Shown: in pieces, positions 58,109 through 64,000 of the stretch
Numbering within the stretch: the first letter of the stretch is position 1
How the letters are laid out: the number at the start of each line of letters is the position of its first letter
Assembly (NCBI RefSeq): GCF_005938105.1
Contig: NZ_VCPE01000003.1
Coordinates: forward strand, 1 to 64,000
Source: Brucella haematophila
Lineage (GTDB): Bacteria > Pseudomonadota > Alphaproteobacteria > Rhizobiales > Rhizobiaceae
DNA: 64,000 nucleotides
Reading direction: 5' to 3'
Program-made: the position numbers and the translations under genes
The notes under the pieces: model-generated
The model's database searches: none
What the model saw: only the letters and a program-made list of their open reading frames with translations
Told to the model about the DNA's origin: nothing

Positions 58109-58855
58109 TTAACTCAAAAGATCATCGAAAAACGGTGCTTCGTTATCGCCGGAGAGACTAAGTTCAAGAGTATATACCTGGGCTCCATCCTCCACTTCTT
58201 CTGTTCGCTGCGCAAGAAGACGCGCCTGGTCTTGTTTAGGTAGTGACATCAATAACGGATCATTCTTATTCTCGGGTGCGTCATTGAAATAAATTTGCGT
58301 AACAAGCCGGTTGAAACCATTTGAAAAGATTGTCAGCGTCAGATGAGGCGCGCGCACCAATCCCTTTTCCAGTGTCTGTGTCGATCCGGGGCGGACACTG
58401 CGCAAAGTGAAACTGCCATCTTTTGGTGTGAAACAACGCGCATTCCCTTCAAACCACGGGTCAGCATTGGGGTCATCTGAATTATCAGCGCGGCGCGTGA
58501 AGCCAGCCGCATTCGCTTGCCAGAATTCCATTATGGCTCCATCTGCGCCATTGCCACGGCTATCAAGCAAGCGTCCTCTCAAAACGAAGGGCCGTCCTTC
58601 GGGCTTCATCCAGAGGCCCGGATGGCCCCTTGTCAGATCCATCCGATCATCATCGAGAAATGACAACGGATAGTACGGCCCCGATGAATCGTCGCTTGTG
58701 ATCGGAATGGAATAGCGCGCATCCGAGCTCGAAGGGGGCTGATCAATTACGACCGTGTCCAAAGCCTGTGTCTGCGCATGGGCGGATTTTGTATCTGCCA
58801 GTGCAAGAGATGTAACGGTTGCTGCGCCCGCTAATAAAAAGGAACGGCGTCTCAT
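58109..58855 (-). CDS. Intradiol dioxygenase alpha-subunit-like protein (PcaG-like) with Tat signal
   Basis: 248 aa. Residues 1-28: MRRRSFLLAGAATVTSLALA with the twin-arginine motif RRSFLL and a cleavage site after AHA, so export by Tat. The body matches PcaG: SSGPYYPLSFLDD, IMEFWQANAAG, VRAPHLTLTIFSNGF, then VTQIYFND. It lacks the His-x-His iron ligands, as alpha subunits do. The beta partner has no signal, so it may be co-exported with this one as a folded complex. RBS GAGGATATCTG precedes the ATG. Confidence 0.88.
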   Translation of the reverse strand: MRRRSFLLAGAATVTSLALADTKSAHAQTQALDTVVIDQPPSSSDARYSIPITSDDSSGPYYPLSFLDDDRMDLTRGHPGLWMKPEGRPFVLRGRLLDSRGNGADGAIMEFWQANAAGFTRRADNSDDPNADPWFEGNARCFTPKDGSFTLRSVRPGSTQTLEKGLVRAPHLTLTIFSNGFNRLVTQIYFNDAPENKNDPLLMSLPKQDQARLLAQRTEEVEDGAQVYTLELSLSGDNEAPFFDDLLS

Positions 58856-58937
58856 CAGATATCCTCATAGTTGAACGGACAAAGACTGTTCGTTGTTTTA
58901 TGGCGAATGAGATGCTTCTTGTGCGGTTCATTTTTTA

Positions 58938-58951
58938 ATTAACAAGTTAAT
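58938..58951. promoter_or_regulatory. AT-rich palindrome upstream of the dioxygenase operon
   Basis: ATTAACAAGTTAAT has perfect ATTAAC/GTTAAT arms and lies 83 bases before the PcaG-like ATG. Shape fits a MarR- or LysR-type operator; no linked regulator gene is visible. Confidence 0.4.
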
Positions 58952-59005
58952 CTATTGCGTGATATTCTGTCAAACCAAGAGGTATCACATAGTCGTGAAA
59001 TAGAA

Positions 59006-59813
59006 GGGCTCGGTTGCAAAAATTACGTTGGGGCAAAGCGTGGCCGGCCGCTGGACGCAACTATGCTACAAGTGTTGTGAATTGTTGTTTGAGTGAAAGC
59101 GGTGCGGTTGATCGAGATTGCCTTGCAGCTTTCGCATCATGTGAACGAGAGCAATACCAGCCAGAGTGATGCTGGGGGCAGCTTCGGACTTGAAGCCGAG
59201 CACGCATCGTATCGGTCGTTTGACACGGCGATGATCCTGTTCGATGGCGTTGTTCAGGTATTTAATGGAGCGGATCGTGTGGGACCTTCCATCCTGTCGC
59301 AACCGGCTCTCGGCATCACACTGCATAATGGCCATTCGATTGGTCTGACTGCTGCCGATAGTAATCTTCTCTGGCCTGCCCTGTTGGGCCAGAGCCTTGC
59401 GGACAAAGCGTTGGGCAGCCTTCAGGTCCCGGTCTCAGCTGAACAGAAACTCGACGTTATTGCTGCCGATGGCACGGTACAGATAAAGCCACTCACCTTT
59501 GACCCTCACATAGGTCTCATCCAGTTTCCATTTGCGTGTGACCGGACGCTTCTTCCGATTGTAGCGCTCAAGCAGGATGGAGCTGAAATGCAGAACCCTG
59601 CGGTGCACCGTGGAATGGTCCACCGTTATGCCGCGCTCGGCCTTCATTTCTTTAAGATTGCATAAGCTCAGATTGTAAGTCCGGTACCATCGAACACACA
59701 GAAGGATGACGGACTTATCGAAATGGCGACCTTCTAACATCGAATAGTCCAGCCTCTTGAGAGCTGGAAACCCTATATCAGTGCTCGTTGACGAAACGTT
59801 TGCAACATATCCC
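59006..59813 (-). mobile_element. IS6-type element, decayed copy
   Basis: 808 bases bounded by GGGCTCGGTTGCAAAAATTA and, inverted, GGGATATGTTGCAAACGTTT, imperfect terminal repeats sharing GGG and GTTGCAAA. No matching 8-base target duplication is seen at its flanks. Its inner end sequence recurs at 47241-47357. The neighbour gene's stop codon lies at 59816-59818. Confidence 0.65.
59066..59740 (-). pseudogene. IS6-type transposase, inactivated
   Basis: N-terminal part from ATG 59740: FDKSVILLCVRWYRTYNLSL, cut short, then KWKLDETYVRVKGEW with the first catalytic Asp, ending at a TGA (59435-59437) in FLFS. Coding then continues DRDLKAAQRFVRKALAQQG and, after a frameshift near 59360, EKITIGSSQTN, then IKYLNNAIEQDHRRVKRPIR with the catalytic Glu. 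One stop plus one frameshift inactivate it. Confidence 0.8.
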
Positions 59814-59815
59814 GG

Positions 59816-60787
59816 CTAACTGCTAGCCACTCTATCGATCTCAATCCAAAAGTGCTCATCGACCGCAAAATGCTGCAGAGCTGTGAGGTTTCGTTTCAGC
59901 AGAGTCGGGTCTGAATTGCCAAGCAATACGGTTTCTACATTTTGATGTCTGAACGGAAAGTTCAAGGCGGCCTCGGCAAGGGTCGTGCCCGCCTGCCAGC
60001 AGATATCTTGCATCATCGCCACCTTGCGGAGCACAGGTTCCGGCGCTTCGCCGTAGTCCCAATGCGCTCCCGGTCGAGGACCCGTGGCAAGAATTCCGGA
60101 ATTGAAGACGCCTCCGATTACAAGCTTCACTCCTTTTTGGGCGCAACGGTCGAGCAAAGCACGCTCCGCAGACCTATCGAGCATCGTATACCGACCTGCA
60201 AGCAGGATGCAATCGAGGTCGAAGTCGTCGAGCAGAGCCTCGCAAATCTCAACCTCGTTCACACCCAGCCCAATGGCGGAGACGACGCCGGTCCTCCTTA
60301 ATTCGTCGAGCGCGCGCCATCCGCCTTCATGCAATTGCCTGACATAGGCTTCATTGTTTGGCCCATGTGTCCGCGTTCCGATATCATGAATGAAGAGCAC
60401 GTCCAGGCGATTGAGGCCAAGTCGTTGATAACTATCTTGCACCGACCGCATGACGCCATCGTAGGAATAGTCGAAGTGCTGATCGAACGGCAGAGGAAGC
60501 TGAAACATGTTCAGTTCCGTACGATACTGGCTCGCGGGTCGTAATAGACGGCCAACCTTCGTCGACAGGACATAGCTTCCTATCGGCTTGTCACGCAGGA
60601 AATCGCCCAGTCTTCGCTCCGCCCTGCCCTGACCATAGTGTGGTGCTGTGTCGAAATAGCGGACTCCATTTTCCCACGCCGCTTGCAGAGTGTCTATCGC
60701 CTCTTCGGCGCTGACGGGTTTGAAGAGCCCAGCAATTGCCGCTGTGCCGAGCCCAATTCTTGGTAGTACGGCTTCAGACCGGATCAT
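59816..60787 (-). CDS. Aldo/keto reductase (D-threo-aldose 1-dehydrogenase-like)
   Basis: About 323 aa from ATG 60787 (MIRSEAVLPRIGLGTAAIAG). Catalytic tetrad regions: Asp/Tyr in YFDTAPHYGQG, Lys in LSTKVGRLL, His in LFIHDIG. Similar to L-fucose/D-threo-aldose dehydrogenases, which oxidise sugars to lactones. The frame upstream to 60874 runs towards the IS6 element at 60908 and is not needed. Sandwiched between two IS6-type elements, its stop only two bases outside one of them; the last residues could be slightly altered. Confidence 0.87.
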   Translation of the reverse strand: MIRSEAVLPRIGLGTAAIAGLFKPVSAEEAIDTLQAAWENGVRYFDTAPHYGQGRAERRLGDFLRDKPIGSYVLSTKVGRLLRPASQYRTELNMFQLPLPFDQHFDYSYDGVMRSVQDSYQRLGLNRLDVLFIHDIGTRTHGPNNEAYVRQLHEGGWRALDELRRTGVVSAIGLGVNEVEICEALLDDFDLDCILLAGRYTMLDRSAERALLDRCAQKGVKLVIGGVFNSGILATGPRPGAHWDYGEAPEPVLRKVAMMQDICWQAGTTLAEAALNFPFRHQNVETVLLGNSDPTLLKRNLTALQHFAVDEHFWIEIDRVASS

Positions 60788-60907
60788 ATCAAAGCCGTTG
60801 TCCGGATGCGGGGTTGAAAAAATGCGCCAGTGCTGGATCGAAAGTGAAGCGTATCTTGTCTCCTGACTGTGCAACGGACCGTTCTTTGATCGCGGCGAGG
60901 CACGTTT

Positions 60908-61723
60908 GGCTGTGTCGCAAAATTTTCACTTCTTCTGAGCTATGTGAACGACGGTGCGTATAACTGAGTGAGGCGGATGCGAATGACAGTTGATTTCAAA
61001 GGGACGCATTTTCCCAAAAGTGTCATCCTGCATGCAGTTTTCTTTTACGTGCGCTATCCGATTTCCTATCGCGACCTTCAGGAAATTCTGGCCGAACGGG
61101 GTGTATCCGTCGATCATGCAACTTTGAACCGGTGGGTTGTTCGCTACTCACCGCAGATCGCAGCACAAGCTCAGATGCACAAGCGCCCCACAGCCCGCTC
61201 CTGGCGTGTTGATGAAACTTATATCAAGGTTCGTGGTCAATGGACCTATCTGTACCGAGCCGTTGACCGCGATGGCCAAACACTTGATTTCATGCTATCT
61301 GAGCGTCGGGATTTGGCAGCGGCACGCAGATTTTTCAAGAAAGCCATCACTACCAACGGCGTTCCTGAGAAGATTGTCATTGACAAGAGCGGTGCCAATC
61401 TGGCCGGGTTGCAGGCCGTCAACGCGATCCTGAAATTCACAGGCACGAGCGCCATGATTGAAATCCGGCAGATCAAGTATCTCAATAATATCCTTGAACA
61501 GGATCATCGCTTTATCAAACGGATCACCAAACCAATGATGGGGTTCAAAGCGTTCCATTCCGCATCGGCCACCCTCGAAGGCATCGAAGTGGCACACATG
61601 ATCCGCAAGAACCAATTCGCAAATGCCAACCGCTCACCATTTCAGACATTCGCGCAACTCGCAGCATAAGTGCGTCCAGAGATAAGAGCGCTTCTATCCT
61701 GCTCAAAACTTTGCGACACTGCC
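60908..61723 (+). mobile_element. IS6-type element, apparently intact
   Basis: 816 bases with terminal inverted repeats GGCTGTGTCGCAAAATTTT and, inverted, GGCAGTGTCGCAAAGTTTT (two mismatches in 19). It carries one full transposase. Flanks differ (GCACGTTT versus CGTTGGCG), so no target duplication remains, as after IS6-mediated deletion or recombination. Confidence 0.8.
60968..61669 (+). CDS. IS6-family transposase
   Basis: 233 aa from GTG 60968 (or ATG 60977/60983). DDE triad: Asp in WRVDETYIKVRGQW, Asp in VIDKSGANLAG, Glu in NNILEQDHRFIKR; FFYVRYPISYRDLQEILAERG, cut here as VRYPISYRDLQE, is the N-terminal helix-turn-helix region. Full family length and no internal stops, so probably active in replicative transposition. 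Confidence 0.88.
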   Translation: MRRMRMTVDFKGTHFPKSVILHAVFFYVRYPISYRDLQEILAERGVSVDHATLNRWVVRYSPQIAAQAQMHKRPTARSWRVDETYIKVRGQWTYLYRAVDRDGQTLDFMLSERRDLAAARRFFKKAITTNGVPEKIVIDKSGANLAGLQAVNAILKFTGTSAMIEIRQIKYLNNILEQDHRFIKRITKPMMGFKAFHSASATLEGIEVAHMIRKNQFANANRSPFQTFAQLAA

Positions 61724-62221
61724 CGTTGGCGGATACACGGCCAGAATATGCGCTTATGCGGCCGGGAAAGAGCAGTTCGTCGGCGTTGGCTTGGCCTGAC
61801 TGAGGGACAACAAAGTCTGTTTATCAACATTCGCTTGTGCGGCCGCGATGGCTATGCGGGCCGGCAACGCGGACATCCGTCCAGCAGCGAGATATTGAAA
61901 TGTTAGATCGACTATTTAATGAAAAGAAAGTTCTCCCTTTATCCTGTTAGCCAGACAGTCACCCAACGGCGCTGCCAGCGGTTTGGCGTTCAGCTATGAA
62001 AAAGACAGCGAAAGCTGAAGTAGTGGACTATTTATAACCGATGTGAAAGACACACTCTTTCTTCAAGCCGAATTGAAAAAGGCCCGTGTTTGCGAGTAGC
62101 TAGTGCAGCCTTCTGACGTCTTAACGTTAATTTCCGAATTTATGCTCAAATGAGTTCCATCTGAGGGAATATTAAGCGTGAACAAGCCGACCTTATAGAA
62201 GCCGGCATGTTCGTTCGTCCA
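61724..62221. other. Intergenic, no gene seen
   Basis: About 500 bases between the IS6 element and the RraA-like gene stop. A 78-codon plus-strand frame starts inside the IS and runs out here; I see no family match. It may be decayed DNA. Confidence 0.45.
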
Positions 62222-62896
62222 TTATAACGAGTGAGGCTCCAAGACTTTGGAGGGTGTCATCTGATACATATCCATAATTGTATGGCCATTGCGGATTCCA
62301 TCGATATAGATAGCTTCCTTTTTCAGATGCGCTTGAGCCGCAGCGAGAATTTCACTTGTCCGCTCCAGGGGGATAACGACTACCCCATCATCGTTGCCTA
62401 GAACCAAATCGCCTGGACGGATTGTGGCACCATTAATGGCGATACTTCCGTCAATGACCCCACCAAACCCGTGATGGGGTCCCTTCGGTACAATAGACTT
62501 GCAGAACATCGCGAAACCAAGCTGACGGATCTCGGCGACGTCACGTATTGCCCCGTAAACAACAGCGCCACCAATACAACGATGAGTAGCTTCCGTCGCC
62601 ATGATGCCGCCCCAAACTGCGGTGTCTTCAAAGCCACCAGCGTCAACAACGATGACTTCGCCTGGCCGCGCAGTACTGATCAACTCGCAAATACTGGCAC
62701 AATCGCCGACCATCACTTCGGCTGTCCGTGCCTGCCCGCAGATGGTTAGACCCGGCGTAATCGGCTTCAATGCTGCTCCAAGTGATTGCGTGCGATTCAT
62801 GCAATCCGACGCGACCGCAGGTGGTATCTCCTTCCACGCGTTGAGAACGTCGTCGCTGAGCGGATGAAATGACTGGTTTATACGAATGAATGCCAT
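62222..62896 (-). CDS. RraA-like protein / 4-hydroxy-4-methyl-2-oxoglutarate aldolase family
   Basis: 224 aa. The family's substrate/metal site is visible: WGGIMATEATHRCIGGAVVY, then GAIRDVAEI with the conserved Arg-Asp, and GDLVLGNDDGVVVIP. Class II HMG/CHA aldolases and RraA regulators share this fold, and some members act as oxaloacetate decarboxylases. With the linked dehydrogenase, an aldolase or decarboxylase role on a 2-oxo acid is more likely than RNase E inhibition (inference). Starts 16 bases after the dehydrogenase. Confidence 0.87.
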   Translation of the reverse strand: MAFIRINQSFHPLSDDVLNAWKEIPPAVASDCMNRTQSLGAALKPITPGLTICGQARTAEVMVGDCASICELISTARPGEVIVVDAGGFEDTAVWGGIMATEATHRCIGGAVVYGAIRDVAEIRQLGFAMFCKSIVPKGPHHGFGGVIDGSIAINGATIRPGDLVLGNDDGVVVIPLERTSEILAAAQAHLKKEAIYIDGIRNGHTIMDMYQMTPSKVLEPHSL

Positions 62897-62911
62897 TGTC
62901 GTTCTCCAACG

Positions 62912-63934
62912 TTAGCGAGCTACGGTCTGCCAACCGGGATTAACGTTGTTGCGAATCTTCTCTTTCAACAAGAAATCCATCAGGATTTCTGCGGAGAAGG
63001 TACGCATATCAACGTAACCAGCCTCGGAATAGAAGGCAGCATGTGGAGATACAATAAACCGGCCAGCCAACCATTTTTCTTCATTGCGCCAAGCAGTCAG
63101 TAGCGTTGGCTCGTTCACTGGTGGTTCTTGGGGAAGCACATCAAGACCCGCTGCGGCGAGCTTTTCGCTACGCAGCGCCCGCTCGAGTGCCTCGATATCG
63201 ACCAGTCCTCCACGAGCAATATTGACGAACACCGCACCATCTTTGCACATCGCCAACAAATCGTCGTTCACCATGCTGCGCGTTTCGTCATTCAGCGGCG
63301 TGTGGATGCTTATTACATCGGCATCTGCAAGCAGCTCCTTCAGCGAGTGGCGACGCTCAAAACCTATACCTAAATCATGGCCTTCCGGCAGATAGGGATC
63401 GTAATAAGCGACATTCATGTCAAAAGCAGCGGCACGACGCGCTACAGCAGTACCGATGCGGCCAAGCCCGATGGCCGCGAAACGACTTCCACGAATACGT
63501 CGCACCACAGGAACATTTTCCGCCACAAATCCCGCAACCGGATCAGCTTTCATGCGCTTCTCGTAACTGCCAAGGCCTCGGACAAGATATAGGATCATAG
63601 CAAGCGCATGATCGGCAACCTCGGTAGTTCCATAGTTCGGTACATTGGAAACCGGAATGCCAGCATCGCCGCAGGCGGCCACATTGACATTGTCGTAGCC
63701 AACTCCGACACGGACGATATGCTTGCAATTCTCCAGCTTAGCAATGGTTTCCGGCTGGATGCGCATACGGTGCCACACGAGTATCGCATCGCAGGAACGC
63801 CACTCGTCATCAGGGATCGCAGAGGGGTCAGTCTCATCGTAGATGACATAGTCGAAATGGTCGCCAGTTATGGCTTTTTCGATTTCAAGATCGCGCTGAT
63901 GCGCATCAGGAACGAGAACCTTATATCTCTTCAT
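62912..63934 (-). CDS. D-isomer specific 2-hydroxyacid dehydrogenase
   Basis: 340 aa. NAD-binding GLGRIGTAVARRA, catalytic Arg in NIARGGLVDIEAL, Glu and His in VSPHAAFYSEAG. Family includes glyoxylate/hydroxypyruvate reductases and phosphoglycerate dehydrogenase; CtBP-like style. RBS GAGGTCTAAACT precedes ATG 63934. It follows the end of an amino-acid ABC transporter ATPase gene by ten bases. Confidence 0.9.
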   Translation of the reverse strand: MKRYKVLVPDAHQRDLEIEKAITGDHFDYVIYDETDPSAIPDDEWRSCDAILVWHRMRIQPETIAKLENCKHIVRVGVGYDNVNVAACGDAGIPVSNVPNYGTTEVADHALAMILYLVRGLGSYEKRMKADPVAGFVAENVPVVRRIRGSRFAAIGLGRIGTAVARRAAAFDMNVAYYDPYLPEGHDLGIGFERRHSLKELLADADVISIHTPLNDETRSMVNDDLLAMCKDGAVFVNIARGGLVDIEALERALRSEKLAAAGLDVLPQEPPVNEPTLLTAWRNEEKWLAGRFIVSPHAAFYSEAGYVDMRTFSAEILMDFLLKEKIRNNVNPGWQTVAR

Positions 63935-63944
63935 AGTTTAGACC

Positions 63945-64000
63945 TCATAGAACCTTTGAAAGGAATTCGCGGAAGCGTTCATCTTTGGGGTTTTTGAACA
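63945..64000 (-). CDS. Amino acid ABC transporter ATP-binding protein, C-terminal end (partial)
   Basis: The minus-strand frame that ends with TGA at 63945-63947 reads FKNPKDERFREFLSKVL, the usual C-terminus of GlnQ/HisP-type polar amino-acid importer ATPases (F-x-N-P...R-x-x-x-FLSKVL). The rest lies beyond the window. It would put an amino-acid importer in the same operon as the 2-hydroxyacid dehydrogenase and RraA-like genes. Confidence 0.6.
   Translation of the reverse strand, partial: FKNPKDERFREFLSKVL

Noticed and set aside
59006-61723. Composite transposon formed by the two IS6 elements
   Set aside because: The elements differ in sequence and end repeats, and no target duplications flank either or the pair.
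1-64000. CRISPR arrays, tRNA and rRNA genes
   Set aside because: No regularly spaced repeats or RNA-gene signatures noticed; a dedicated scan would be needed to exclude a tRNA.

Overview
The window looks like an accessory, catabolism-rich stretch of an alphaproteobacterial genome, most likely Brucellaceae (Ochrobactrum/Brucella-like). This rests on the gene families (three Liv-type ABC importers, 4-hydroxyproline epimerase homologues, IclR/GntR(FCD)/LacI regulators) and on IS5 (IS427-type) and IS6-type insertion sequences. The placement is inference. I saw no tRNA, rRNA, CRISPR array or replication origin.

Layout. (1) 1-1190 is an IS graveyard: three truncated IS5-family transposases, one with a -1 frameshift heptamer. 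(2) 1424-11193 (minus) is an apparent operon of enoyl-CoA hydratase, CoA ligase, alcohol dehydrogenase and aldehyde dehydrogenase followed by livJHMGF. A divergent IclR regulator (11347) lies across a palindrome. (3) 12437-15380 holds a SDR, two acetoacetate-decarboxylase-fold proteins on opposite strands and an XRE-cupin regulator. (4) 16189-25581 (minus) is a ten-gene operon: cupin, SDR, aspartate-dehydrogenase-like protein, FAD amino-acid oxidase, hydroxyproline epimerase, NIPSNAP protein, a one-chain B12-dependent mutase of glutamate-mutase type, a DapA-fold lyase, a second proline-racemase paralogue with Ser in place of the first catalytic Cys, and an alpha/beta hydrolase. A GntR gene and a second Liv importer (26536-31200) run divergently. 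This is my best candidate for an undescribed pathway: part of it matches trans-4-hydroxy-L-proline catabolism, but the mutase and several partners do not belong to that route.

(5) 31731-43865 (minus) is an eleven-gene operon: IclR, HyuA/HyuB, a third Liv importer, cupin, CoA ligase and thiolase. The order resembles ketone carboxylation, CoA activation and thiolysis. (6) 44321-47160 has a LysR regulator, a SDR, a small membrane protein and a DUF924-like protein, followed by a fused IS6/IS5 remnant. (7) 47877-55662 pairs a MalFGK-type (CUT1) sugar importer with a nucleoside hydrolase, ribokinase and a RbsD/FucU mutarotase around a LacI regulator with two matching operator-like palindromes; a nucleoside or ribose-derivative scavenging system is inferred.

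(8) 56438-58855 (minus) encodes a PcaGH-like intradiol dioxygenase whose alpha-type subunit alone has a Tat signal, and a secreted alpha/beta hydrolase with Ala at the nucleophile elbow. (9) 59006-61723 has a decayed and an intact IS6-type element flanking an aldo/keto reductase. (10) 62222-64000 (minus) has a RraA-like protein, a D-2-hydroxyacid dehydrogenase and the last codons of an amino-acid ABC transporter ATPase.

Each catabolic block carries its own importer, regulator and enzymes, and IS remnants lie at several block boundaries, so the region looks assembled from modules.
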